64,000 nt of DNA from Betaproteobacteria bacterium (GTDB lineage: Bacteria; Pseudomonadota; Gammaproteobacteria; Burkholderiales; SG8-39): contig CANKAJ010000005.1 in NCBI GenBank assembly GCA_947479645.1, positions 1 through 64,000 of the forward strand, given 5' to 3'. The notes beneath the pieces were generated by a model. That model did no database searches, was not told the origin of the DNA, and saw only the letters and a list, made by a program, of their open reading frames with translations. A program made the position numbers and the translations under genes. Shown here one piece after another: positions 50,522-59,064 of this stretch (the stretch's first letter is position 1; each line of letters begins with the position of its first letter).

Positions 50522-51490
50522 ATTAAGCAAAAGACCCTGGCGATATGCGCTCAATTGGGATTCTGCATGCTTGTCGGATCAGTTCATGCGCAAACATATC
50601 CTTCCAAGCCAATCAAGGTGATTGTTCCGTTCGCACCGGGTGGCGGGGTGGATATCACTGTGCGGCCAGTAATGGAGCATATGAGCAGGGCCGTGCGTCA
50701 AGCGGTTGTGATCGATAACAGAGCGGGAGGAGGAGGAACCATAGGGGCCAATCTCGTGGCCAAATCGGCTCCGGACGGCTATACCCTTCTGATCGGTTCC
50801 AGTACGATACTTTCTGTCAATCCGGTCATCATGGATGTTCCATACGACCCCAAGAAAGATTTCGCAGCCATCACCATGATTGGCACACAACCCAAGGTTG
50901 CCATAAGCAACCCTTCATCTCCGTACAAAACCTTGCGTGAATTTGTTGCTGCCGCTCGCGCGAGGCCGAACCAGATTTTCTATTCGTCATCCGGCAACGG
51001 CGGTCCAGGTCACTTGGGAACTGAATTGTTCAAGTTCCGGACTGGTATTGAAATGGTCCATGTGCCTTATAAAGGCACCCCCCCGTCAATCCTTGCTGTA
51101 GTGACGGGGGAGGCGCAATTTAGTCTGGGATCCATTGCGCCGGTAATTGGCATGGTGAAGTCGGGAAAACTCCGTGCCCTTGCTGTAAGCAGCACTACGC
51201 GCTCGAAGGCGCTGCCAGACGTTCCCACCTTTTCAGAAGAAGGCTTCAAAGACATGAATCTGAATGCATGGACAGGACTTTTTGCTCCCGCGAAAACCCC
51301 GCCATCCATCATTGCCTTTCTGCAAAAGCAGGTGCACGGGTCCTTGCAGGATCCCGGCGTGGTTGAAAGGCTCGCGGCAGATGACGTTGAGCCGGTTGGA
51401 AACGCTCCCCGCGAATTTGCAGCGTTTGTGCAAAACGATCAGCAAGAGACAAGAGAACTTCTTGAAAAACTGAAAATAAAAGTTGACTGA
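50522..51490 (+). CDS. Bug/TctC-family substrate-binding protein with apparent ATT start
   Basis: The frame is open from 50339, but the only place that gives a proper signal peptide is just before IKQKTLAICAQLGFCMLVGS...HAQTYP. AGGAGA at 50510-50515 sits 6 bases before codon ATT 50522, and no ATG, GTG or TTG exists at that spot in frame. ATT is a rare but known start. Otherwise this is a normal Bug of 322 residues: YPSKPIKVIVPFAPGGGVDI, DNRAGGGGTIGANLVAKSAPDGYT, VPYKGTPPSILAVVTGE. A start further upstream would bury the signal peptide. Base usage again seems more A/T-rich than in the neighbours. Confidence 0.85.
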   Translation: MKQKTLAICAQLGFCMLVGSVHAQTYPSKPIKVIVPFAPGGGVDITVRPVMEHMSRAVRQAVVIDNRAGGGGTIGANLVAKSAPDGYTLLIGSSTILSVNPVIMDVPYDPKKDFAAITMIGTQPKVAISNPSSPYKTLREFVAAARARPNQIFYSSSGNGGPGHLGTELFKFRTGIEMVHVPYKGTPPSILAVVTGEAQFSLGSIAPVIGMVKSGKLRALAVSSTTRSKALPDVPTFSEEGFKDMNLNAWTGLFAPAKTPPSIIAFLQKQVHGSLQDPGVVERLAADDVEPVGNAPREFAAFVQNDQQETRELLEKLKIKVD

Positions 51491-51547
51491 TCACTTGCAT
51501 TGAAATGGGTGACCCCCGCTTCGATCAATCTTCGACGAGCAATACCC

Positions 51548-52720
51548 CTAATCCCCCTCCCGCCCCGGTCTCCCCAGCACCGATCTTGCAATCAACATGC
51601 GCTGTATCTCCGAAGCGCCTTCCCCCACGCGCAAGAACCGCACGTCGCGATACAACTGCTCGACCAGCACGCCGCGGATCAAACCCATGCCGCCGAACAC
51701 CTGCACGGCGCGGTCGGCGATGCGGTTGACCATTTCGCTGCAATGCAGTTTGCAGATGCTGGCGTTGGCCCCAATGGGTTGGCCGCGCTCCAGTTTGGCG
51801 ATGGATTCTCTCAGCAAGGCGCGGCCCAGTTCGATCTCGACAACGGAGTCGGCGATCATCCAGCGTATGCCCTGGCGATCGGACAGCGGGGCGCCGAAGG
51901 TGCGGCGGGTCTTGACGTGTTCGGTCATCAGTTCCAGCAATCGGCTGGCGACACCCACGCAGGTGCTGGCCACCGCCAGGCGCCCGTCGTCCAGCGTGCT
52001 CATGGCGGCGGCGAAGCCCTGGCCGACTTCGCCCAGCACCGCATCGGCCGGCACGAAGCAATCCTCGAAACCGAGTTCGGCGAGCTTGTGCAGGCGCGAG
52101 CCCATCGACTCGTCGGTGCGCGTGACCGTGAAGCCGGGCGTGCCGCGATCCACCAGAAACGTGGTGATGCCGCCGCGCGCGCCCTTGCCGGCGTCGGTCT
52201 TGGCGGTGACGAGCACGAAGTGGGCGGACTCGGCGCGCGAGCTGTAGTGCTTGCGGCCATTGATGACCCAGCCGCCGTCGCGCGGCTCGGCCCGGGTGCG
52301 GATCGCCGACGCATCGGAACCGGCTTCGGGTTCGCTGAAGGCGAGCGAGCCGCGGAGCTGCCACTGCGCATAGGGGCGCAGGTATTTTTCCTTCTGCGCG
52401 GGGGTGCCCAGGCGCTGCACCGTCAGGCCGATACTGTCGGTCAGCCAGAAGTGCAGGGTGGGCCCGAGGCGCGCGAACTCCTCCAGCACGGCGCAGAACT
52501 GCGAGAAGCGCAATCCCTTGCCGCCCCATTCCTCCGCGATGCGCAGGCCGGAATAACCCTGCTGGCGGATCAGTTCCAGCAGTTCCGGCGACATGGTGCC
52601 GGCGGCTTCGGATGCGGCCAGCAGGGGTGTGACCGGACCGTCGACGAATTTGCGCGTTGCGGCGCGCAGGTCGGCGGTGTCGTCGTCAAGGTTGCTGCTG
52701 GAATTGCTCATGACATGCAC
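51548..52720 (-). CDS. Acyl-CoA dehydrogenase family protein
   Basis: 390 residues, last gene of a minus-strand unit (ligase, thiolase-like, DUF35, dehydrogenase). Marks: GYSGLRIAEEWGGKGLRFSQ, LAFSEPEAGSDASAIRT, NGRKHYSSRAESAHF, VLGEVGQGFAAAMSTLDDGR, VFGGMGLIRGVLVEQLYRD and VGEGASEIQR, with the catalytic Glu kept. Very GC-rich. A half copy of the intergenic repeat lies between it and the DUF35 gene, without an obvious terminator. Confidence 0.92.
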   Translation of the reverse strand: MHVMSNSSSNLDDDTADLRAATRKFVDGPVTPLLAASEAAGTMSPELLELIRQQGYSGLRIAEEWGGKGLRFSQFCAVLEEFARLGPTLHFWLTDSIGLTVQRLGTPAQKEKYLRPYAQWQLRGSLAFSEPEAGSDASAIRTRAEPRDGGWVINGRKHYSSRAESAHFVLVTAKTDAGKGARGGITTFLVDRGTPGFTVTRTDESMGSRLHKLAELGFEDCFVPADAVLGEVGQGFAAAMSTLDDGRLAVASTCVGVASRLLELMTEHVKTRRTFGAPLSDRQGIRWMIADSVVEIELGRALLRESIAKLERGQPIGANASICKLHCSEMVNRIADRAVQVFGGMGLIRGVLVEQLYRDVRFLRVGEGASEIQRMLIARSVLGRPGREGD

Positions 52721-52746
52721 CTTTCAAATTGACGATCTGCGCTAAA

Positions 52747-52776
52747 AGCAGATTCCTCGCGTTGCTCGGAATGACA
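52747..52776. repeat. Half copy of the palindromic intergenic repeat
   Basis: AGCAGATTCCTCGC...GCTCGGAATGACA, the right arm only. It stands between two genes of the same minus-strand operon. Confidence 0.75.
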
Positions 52777-52808
52777 GCTTTGGCAGGGATTGATTTTGAA
52801 GCAAATTC

Positions 52809-53228
52809 TCAGGCGAGTAATTGGAAGCAGGGCAGGCGGCGCTTTTCTTCGCCCTGCACGTCAACAAAGACCAGGCTAACTTTGGAGCCGATTCTGACCT
52901 GCTCGCGATCATCGCCGACGATGCGGCTCATGAAACGCACGCCTTCTTCCAGGTCGATGTGCGCGACGCAATAGGGAAGGTCGGATTTCCAGTGCGTGCC
53001 AAAGGGCGAGAAACGCACATGCGCAAAGGTGTACACCACGCCCTTGCCGCTGACGGCGCGCGGGGTCACGGCGCGGTTGCCGCAATGCGGGCAATGCTGG
53101 CGCGGGAAGTGCGAATTGCGCTGGCAGGCGTCGCAATGGTTGATGCGAAGTTCGCCACGATCACAATGGTCCCAGAACGCCTTGGTATCCAGGGTTGGAT
53201 TATCGAAAAGGGATATAACGGGTTTCAT
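52809..53228 (-). CDS. DUF35 / Zn-ribbon OB-fold protein
   Basis: 139 residues starting MKPVISLFDNPTLDTKAFWDHC. Zinc ribbon CDAC and CPHC; OB part GKGVVYTFAHVRFSPFG and DLEEGVRFMSRI. Start overlaps the stop of the thiolase-like gene by 4 bases, so the pair is coupled. Confidence 0.92.
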   Translation of the reverse strand: MKPVISLFDNPTLDTKAFWDHCDRGELRINHCDACQRNSHFPRQHCPHCGNRAVTPRAVSGKGVVYTFAHVRFSPFGTHWKSDLPYCVAHIDLEEGVRFMSRIVGDDREQVRIGSKVSLVFVDVQGEEKRRLPCFQLLA

Positions 53229-54394
53229 GCTTCGCCTCTTTCCAGCACCATCACGCCGAACACCGAAAAGATGCCGCCATTACCGCACCATAGCGCGCGC
53301 CGGGCATTGGCCACCTGCCGGCCACTGGCATCGCCACGCAACTGGCGCACCGCTTCAATGCCGTGCACGCCGCCGCCGAAGTGCGCCTGGCTGAGCAGAC
53401 CGCCGTGCGGATTGACCGGAAAGCGCCCGCTGATATCGGCGTCGCCGCGCGCGAACAGCGCACCGGCCTCGCCACGCGCGCACACGCCCAGCGCTTCCAG
53501 TTGCAGCAGCACCGAGAAGGTGAAGGCATCATGCACCAGCAACACATCCATGTCGGCGATGCCTACGCCGGCCGCCTCGAAGGCGCGTTTGGCTACCCGG
53601 GGCAGTGACAGCGCCGACAGATCCGGTTGCGAGGCGATGGAGCAATGCGTGGCCTGCATGGCGAAACTGCGCATCACCACGCGGCGCTCACGTGGCACGC
53701 CCAGCCGATCGGCTTCGGCGCGCGTGGTCAGCACGAACGCGATGCCGCCGTCGGACACCAGCGAGCAGTCCAGGCGTCGCAGCGGGTCGGCCAGCACCGG
53801 GCTGGCGCGATAGTCGTCCATGCTGATCGGTTCGCGCGTCTGGCGATTGGTGAGGCGCATGGCATTCGTGCGCATCTGCACCGCGACGGCGCCGCAATCG
53901 TCGTCGCTGGCGCCGGATTCGTCGCGGTAACGCCGCGCCACCATGGCATACGGAATCAGCGCGCCCTGCACGCCGAAGGGTTTCTTGAATTCATCGCCAC
54001 CCTGCTCGGTATGGAACACGTGGCCCTGCGAATTGGGCGGCCGGGCGGTGGCCATGTTCTCGCCCTGCAGCACCAGGCAATGGCGGCAATGCCCGGCCTG
54101 GATGGCCCAGGCCGCCTGCTGCAGCATGCTCATCACCGTGACCGAGCCGCCCACGTCGGCGGCGCTGGCGTAGGTGGGGGTGATGCCGAGATACTCCGAC
54201 AGCGTCAGCGCGAACATCGATTGCGAGGTGGAGTACGGATTCTGGTTGATCAGCCCGTCGACGTCCTGCAGCGCAATGCCGGCGTCCCGGATGGCGTCCA
54301 GCGCAGCCCAGGCCTGCAACTGCGTGGCACCATGGCCATTCAGCTTGCCGAATTGCGTTTCACCGACGCCGATGATGACGATGTCGTCAGTCAT
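53225..54394 (-). CDS. Thiolase-like (lipid-transfer type) protein without nucleophilic cysteine
   Basis: 389 residues, MTDDIVIIGVGETQFGKL. Marks: IRDAGIALQDVDGLINQ, PLRRLDCSLVSDGG, VHDAFTFSVLLQLEALGVC, FPVNPHGGLLSQAHFG, IEAVRQLRGDASGRQV. The nucleophile region reads ADVGGSVTVMSMLQQAA, without Cys. Fifth such pair in the window. It is the only one whose operon also has an AMP-forming ligase, which places it after ligation and dehydrogenation of a carboxylic acid. Confidence 0.86.
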   Translation of the reverse strand: MTDDIVIIGVGETQFGKLNGHGATQLQAWAALDAIRDAGIALQDVDGLINQNPYSTSQSMFALTLSEYLGITPTYASAADVGGSVTVMSMLQQAAWAIQAGHCRHCLVLQGENMATARPPNSQGHVFHTEQGGDEFKKPFGVQGALIPYAMVARRYRDESGASDDDCGAVAVQMRTNAMRLTNRQTREPISMDDYRASPVLADPLRRLDCSLVSDGGIAFVLTTRAEADRLGVPRERRVVMRSFAMQATHCSIASQPDLSALSLPRVAKRAFEAAGVGIADMDVLLVHDAFTFSVLLQLEALGVCARGEAGALFARGDADISGRFPVNPHGGLLSQAHFGGGVHGIEAVRQLRGDASGRQVANARRALWCGNGGIFSVFGVMVLERGEA

Positions 54395-54465
54395 GCGATT
54401 CCCTGTCTATGCGTTGCAATGTTGCATGTTGAATGGGGGCGCTGCCAATTTTCGCCGAAAGAAAA

Positions 54466-56037
54466 TCATTCAAGATAGGCCGCCTGCAGCAGCGCCTTGA
54501 CGCGCACGCGATCGACCTTGCCGGTGGCAGCCACCGGAAACTCATGCGCGAACACCACCTTGCGCGGATGCGCGTAGCCGGGACCGTGCTGCAGGAAGAA
54601 CTGCTTGAGTTCGTCTTCCGACAGCGTTGCGTCCTTGACCGCGATCACCATGGCGGCCGGCGCTTCGCCCTTGGAACTGTGGGTCACCGCGACGACGCAG
54701 GCGCTCAACACCGCCGGGTGGCGCTGCAGAATGTTTTCCACTTCGGTGGGATAAACCTTCTCGCCGCCGACGTTGAACATCTCGTCGGTGCGCCCGCGAA
54801 AATAATGCAGCCCGCGCTCATCGCGCTCGAACAGGTCGCCCGAGCGATACCAGCCGTTGACGAATTTCTCCGCGGTGATTTCGGGGCGCTGCCAGTAGCC
54901 AGAGGCCAGCGATTCGCCGCGTATCCACAGTTCGCCGAAATTGCTTTCCTGGCCGCTTTCCACGTCGATGATCTTCACATCGACGGCGGGGGTGGGGCGG
55001 CCGCAACTGGCCAGCGGGCATTCTTCATCCGGACGCATCTGCAATACCACGCCGGCTTCGGTGCTGCCATAGGTGTGGATCACGCGCACGCCCAGCGCCC
55101 GCGCGATGCGCGGCATCACGTCGCCGCCCGACGTGGCCGAGCCCACGTACACATGCGTGAGCGAAGAGAAATCCAGCGACTCGAGCAGGTCGTGTTCCTT
55201 GAGCATGGCGGCGTAGGCCGGCGCGACACCGAGAATATAGGTGATGCGATAGCGCGACAGATTCTGCAGCGCCTGCCGCGCATCGAACTTCGGCTGTATC
55301 ACCACCATGCCGCCCGTTTCGAACGCCGAGCCGATGGACAGGCGCCCGTTGGCATGAAAGATGGGCAGTGACACCAGCGTGCGCAGCGTGCCGCCAACGA
55401 TGGATTGCGTGAGCGGCGCGTACACATGCAGTTTCATCAGGATATTACGATGCGTATTCATGACCGCCTTGGGGCGGCCCGACGAGCCGGAGGTGAAGCA
55501 CAACTCGGACACGCTGTCGGAGGCCAGGCGCGGCGGCTCAAAGTGGTCGGCCGCCGCATCGGTGATGGCGGCCATGGTCTCCGTGTAATTCAGCCAGCCT
55601 TCATCGGTCTTACCTGCCTCGTCGAGCAGTAGCCGATACGTGCAGCCGGCGTTCAATGCGGCCTGCATCGCGGATGCATTGCATTCGCGATCAACGATGG
55701 CCACCGTGGCGCCCGCCTCGCGTATCGATTGCTCCATGCCGTCCTGGCCGAGTTTGGTATTGACCATGACCGGCACGCAGCCGGCACGCATGGAGCCATA
55801 CATGGCCTCGATGAATTCGATGCGATTGCCCAGCAGCAGCGCCACGCGCTCGCCCACGGGCACGCCGAGTCGCTGCAACGCGGCGGCAAAGCGGTTCAGA
55901 CGACGTTCCAGTTGCCGGTAGGTAATCTGATTTTCACGGCCGTCATGCAGATCGATCACGGCGATATTGTCCGGCACGGATTCTGCCGCGCGGGCACTGA
56001 TATAGCCGAGGTTGAACCGTTTGTGGTCAGGCAACAT
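54466..56037 (-). CDS. AMP-forming acyl-CoA synthetase (ANL superfamily)
   Basis: MLPDHKRF at 56037 follows AAGGACTGACCCTC; the 56100 track start is rejected. 523 residues. ANL motifs: LCFTSGSSGRPKAVMNTH for ATP, YGSTEAGVV, YRSGDLFERDERGLHYFRGR, DEMFNVGGEKVYPTEVEN, and the catalytic Lys in ATGKVDR near the end. It activates an organic acid to acyl-AMP and then acyl-CoA. First gene of the minus-strand unit; divergent from the Bug at 56267, which likely binds the same acid in the periplasm. Confidence 0.93.
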   Translation of the reverse strand: MLPDHKRFNLGYISARAAESVPDNIAVIDLHDGRENQITYRQLERRLNRFAAALQRLGVPVGERVALLLGNRIEFIEAMYGSMRAGCVPVMVNTKLGQDGMEQSIREAGATVAIVDRECNASAMQAALNAGCTYRLLLDEAGKTDEGWLNYTETMAAITDAAADHFEPPRLASDSVSELCFTSGSSGRPKAVMNTHRNILMKLHVYAPLTQSIVGGTLRTLVSLPIFHANGRLSIGSAFETGGMVVIQPKFDARQALQNLSRYRITYILGVAPAYAAMLKEHDLLESLDFSSLTHVYVGSATSGGDVMPRIARALGVRVIHTYGSTEAGVVLQMRPDEECPLASCGRPTPAVDVKIIDVESGQESNFGELWIRGESLASGYWQRPEITAEKFVNGWYRSGDLFERDERGLHYFRGRTDEMFNVGGEKVYPTEVENILQRHPAVLSACVVAVTHSSKGEAPAAMVIAVKDATLSEDELKQFFLQHGPGYAHPRKVVFAHEFPVAATGKVDRVRVKALLQAAYLE

Positions 56038-56266
56038 GAGGGTCAGTCCTTTTGGAAAGCAAGAGTGCCTGCGAGCGCGGCGGCATACACGGCAAAACAA
56101 CGACGTACGAAAATGGCCTGCCGAGGATAGCGCAATCCATTGGCGAAGTCAGCCGCGTGTCAGCCGCGACCGGGAAGCAGGGCAAGGCCAATTGGTGTAT
56201 AAAAGTATGCGCTGCATGCCGCATGATGAGATTGATTCTGCTGCAACAACCGGGGGAGAACAGGAC

Positions 56267-57277
56267 GTGGTTGAACCATACCAATTTGTGTCGAGCATGC
56301 TTGTGTTACACATGCGTACCCTGGCCATGCTTGTGGGCGCGGCATGCTGCATGCCCTTGTTGGCCGCCGAGCCGGTTGCGGAGTTTCCCAGCAAGCCTGT
56401 CAAGATCATCGTGACCTTTCCGCCGGGTGGTGGCACCGACATTGTGGCGCGCACGGTCGGGCCGCGCCTGGCCGGCGTGCTGAAGCAACCGGTGCTGATC
56501 GAGAATCGTGGCGGCGCGAGCGGCACCATCGGCACCGACGCAGTCGCCAAGGCGCCCGCCGATGGCTACACGTTGTTGTTCGGCACCACCGCCGGCCTGG
56601 TGATGGGGCCATTGATGATGAAGCTGCCCTATGATCCGGTGAAGGATCTGGCACCGGTGTCATTGCTGCTGACCAATCCGCTGATGCTGGTGGTGAACAG
56701 CAGCATGCCGATTCATTCGGTGAAGGAGCTGATTACCTATGCCAAGGCCAATCCGGGCAAACTCAATTACGCCTCGGTGGGCAATGGCTCGCCGAATCAC
56801 ATTTCCACCGAGATGCTGAAGTGGCTGACCGCAATCAATCTGGTGCACGTGCCCTACAAGGGCGTGAGCCTGTCCATCACCGACATGCTGGGCGGGCAGA
56901 TACAGGTGATGTTCAGCCCCATGCCGGCGCTGATGCCGCATATCCAGTCGGGCAAGTTTCGAGCGCTTGGCGTGAGTTCGAGCAAGCGCGCAGCCGCGGC
57001 GCCCGATCAACCGACCATGATCGAAGCCGGCGTGCCCGGATTCAACGCCGATTTCTGGTATGCGATATTCGCGCCGGGGCAGACCCCGGCAGCCATCATC
57101 GCCAAGCTCAACGGCGGGTTCGTGAAGATTCTGGCCGAGCCCGACCTGATCAAGTCGCTGGCGGATCAGGGTACCGACCCGCGCAGCAGCACGCCGGCGG
57201 AACTGGGCAGCCTGATGCAGGCGGACATTGAACGCATGGGCAACGTGATCAAGGCCGCGTCGATCAAGGCGGAATAG
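56267..57277 (+). CDS. Bug/TctC-family substrate-binding protein
   Basis: Start GTG 56267 is supported by GGGGGAG 8 bases upstream; ATG 56297 or 56312 are possible and give a shorter signal peptide (MRTLAMLVGAACCMPLLAAE). The 56012 track start is far too long. Motifs: FPSKPVKIIVTFPPGGGTDI, IENRGGASGTIGTDAVAKAPADGYT, VPYKGVSLSITDMLGGQ. Divergent from the acyl-CoA ligase operon. A repeat copy follows the stop. Confidence 0.91.
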   Translation: MVEPYQFVSSMLVLHMRTLAMLVGAACCMPLLAAEPVAEFPSKPVKIIVTFPPGGGTDIVARTVGPRLAGVLKQPVLIENRGGASGTIGTDAVAKAPADGYTLLFGTTAGLVMGPLMMKLPYDPVKDLAPVSLLLTNPLMLVVNSSMPIHSVKELITYAKANPGKLNYASVGNGSPNHISTEMLKWLTAINLVHVPYKGVSLSITDMLGGQIQVMFSPMPALMPHIQSGKFRALGVSSSKRAAAAPDQPTMIEAGVPGFNADFWYAIFAPGQTPAAIIAKLNGGFVKILAEPDLIKSLADQGTDPRSSTPAELGSLMQADIERMGNVIKAASIKAE

Positions 57278-57310
57278 AGCGTCACGTTCAAAATGCCAAG
57301 TTGGAAAATA

Positions 57311-57391
57311 TGTCATTCCGAGCGCGGCGAGGAATCTGCTGTTGAATCTGGCCATAAAGCAGATTCCTCAGCCCTGGGCTTCGGAATGACA
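57311..57391. repeat. Palindromic intergenic repeat, copy 3
   Basis: TGTCATTCCGAG...GAGGAATCTGCT mirrored by AGCAGATTCCTC...CTTCGGAATGACA. The cleanest two-armed copy. Confidence 0.9.
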
Positions 57392-57450
57392 CTTTTTTCG
57401 GAATGTTTTTGTGGTACCAGAAAAACTGTAGACACAAGGGGAGAACAAAC

Positions 57451-58266
57451 ATGTCGAAAATGAGGCGTCATCTGATCGATACGCGATTCGGGCAGATTCA
57501 CTGCCGCACCGTGGGCGCGGGGCCGGCCGTGGTCATGGTGCATATCAACAACCAGTCGTCGGCCGGGTTCCTCGAGTTGATGGCCAATCTCGCGCCGAAT
57601 GCGACGGCGGTGGCGATGGACTATCCCAGCCACGGCATGTCCGACCATATCAGCTATACCCCGACGATTGCCGATTACGCCACCTGCGTCACCGAAGTCA
57701 TGCAGGGGCTGGGCATCCCGCGCTATGCGGTGCTGGGCGAAGCCACTGGCGCCGTGGTTGCCGTCGAGATGGGGGCCAACAATCTTGACCGGGTGAATGG
57801 CATCATCATGCTCAACTGCCCCATCTACAAGGACACCAAACAGGCGCACGAGGTTCACTCGCAGGTGAAGTCGCAAACCCTGCGACCGGTGGATTCCTCC
57901 GGCTTTCCGCTGACCCGCACGCTGGAATACGTGCTGGCCAATGACCCGTCCCACGCGCCGCTGAAACCCGATCAATCCTGGCTGGACCGCGTCAGCCTGG
58001 GCCAGATCCAGGCCGGCCGCAGCAGTTGGCAGGCACTCGATGCGGTGAATGCCTATGACCTCGCCAACACCTTCGGCAAGGTCGGCTGCGAAGCCATGCT
58101 GCTGATGGGCGAGCATTTTCACTACACAGGGCAGATCGGCGAGTACACGAAGCGCTTCAAGCGCCTGACCGCCGAGGTGATTCCGAATGCGCGCTTCTGC
58201 ATGGGCTGGGAAAAAGCCGATGTGATCGCGCCGAAGGTGGTTGAGTTTCTGAAGCGGGTGAATTGA
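57451..58266 (+). CDS. Alpha/beta-hydrolase-fold protein without a canonical catalytic triad
   Basis: ATG 57451 (MSKMRRHL) follows AAGGGGAGAAC. 271 residues. The fold is recognisable: QIHCRTVGAGPAVVMVHINN, AMDYPSHGMSD, YAVLGEATGAVVAVEMG, LLMGEHFHYTGQ. At the nucleophile elbow (G-x-S-x-G) it reads GEATG, with Ala in place of Ser. The late catalytic His (AGH) is replaced by Trp (MGWEKAD). It is thus probably not a serine hydrolase. It might use another chemistry, as cofactor-free dioxygenases of this fold do, or only bind ligand. Single gene between the catabolic module and the phosphate genes. Confidence 0.8.
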   Translation: MSKMRRHLIDTRFGQIHCRTVGAGPAVVMVHINNQSSAGFLELMANLAPNATAVAMDYPSHGMSDHISYTPTIADYATCVTEVMQGLGIPRYAVLGEATGAVVAVEMGANNLDRVNGIIMLNCPIYKDTKQAHEVHSQVKSQTLRPVDSSGFPLTRTLEYVLANDPSHAPLKPDQSWLDRVSLGQIQAGRSSWQALDAVNAYDLANTFGKVGCEAMLLMGEHFHYTGQIGEYTKRFKRLTAEVIPNARFCMGWEKADVIAPKVVEFLKRVN

Positions 58267-58407
58267 TCTGCCGCCTTGATAATGCCTCGGAAGCCCTGAA
58301 CAGGGCTCGATAGTCCGAACGACGGGCCTGCGCAGGGAACTTGACCTGCATCAACCCGGGGGCCTCAAACGCATGCCAGACTTCATCCATCGAAAGGAGA
58401 AACTCGC

Positions 58408-59064
58408 ATGCTGGCCAAGACCATCGGAAGACTGATTGCCGCAATGTCGCCTCGTAGCGACAATTATTTCCGGCTGTTTGACGAATTGACTGCCTGCACG
58501 GTGCGCGGCGCCAAGCTGCTCGCAAAAATGACTTCGGTGCGGGATCCGGTCGCTTTTGAGCAGCTGTTTGTCGACATCCAGCGCGCCGAAGGCGATGCCG
58601 ACAAAGTCACGAGCAGCATTTTCATCACGCTGCACAAGTCCTTCATCACGCCCTTTGATCGCTGGGAGATCAAGGAACTGGCCAAGGCGCTGGATGACAT
58701 GATCGACTGCATCGAGGATATTCCCCAGCGCGCCAAGCTCTACGGTGCCGGCAGCTTTACGCCGGAGATGGCGGCGCTTGGCCAGATTACACTGCGTGCT
58801 GCGGAGAAGGTGCAGGAGGCCGTCGCGCTGTTGTCCGACATGAAGAATGCCGAGCGCATCCTGAAAATCTGCCAGGAAATCGGCGGTATCGAAAGCGAGG
58901 CGGACAGCGTCATGCGCGCGGGGATGGAACGCCTCTTTGCCGAGTCCACCGAGGCGCGCAAGTTGATCCGTGACAAGGAACTCTACGAGTTGTTCGAGGA
59001 GGCGGTGGACCGCAGCGAGGACGTGGCCGACGTCATTCACGGCGTCGTGCTCGAGCGCATATGA
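58408..59064 (+). CDS. DUF47 (PhoU-like) phosphate transport regulator
   Basis: 218 residues, helical, PhoU-like: NYFRLFDELTACTVRGAKLL, IQRAEGDADKVTSSIFITLH, PFDRWEIKELAKALDDMIDCIED, IESEADSVMRAGMERLF. DUF47 proteins are encoded next to Pit transporters and tune them. The stop overlaps the pit start (ATGA). Confidence 0.92.
   Translation: MLAKTIGRLIAAMSPRSDNYFRLFDELTACTVRGAKLLAKMTSVRDPVAFEQLFVDIQRAEGDADKVTSSIFITLHKSFITPFDRWEIKELAKALDDMIDCIEDIPQRAKLYGAGSFTPEMAALGQITLRAAEKVQEAVALLSDMKNAERILKICQEIGGIESEADSVMRAGMERLFAESTEARKLIRDKELYELFEEAVDRSEDVADVIHGVVLERI

Noticed and set aside
49350-51520. Possible insertion sequence around the crotonase-Bug patch
   Set aside because: Direct repeats are present, but there is no transposase, no terminal inverted repeats and the right border is unclear, so it is reported only as a finding.
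51500-52732. 410-residue plus-strand ORF
   Set aside because: Antisense shadow of the minus-strand acyl-CoA dehydrogenase; low-complexity His/Gln/Ala/Gly-rich translation.
41760-57391. Repeats considered as CRISPR
   Set aside because: Copies are kilobases apart, palindromic over their whole length, and have no regular spacers or cas genes.
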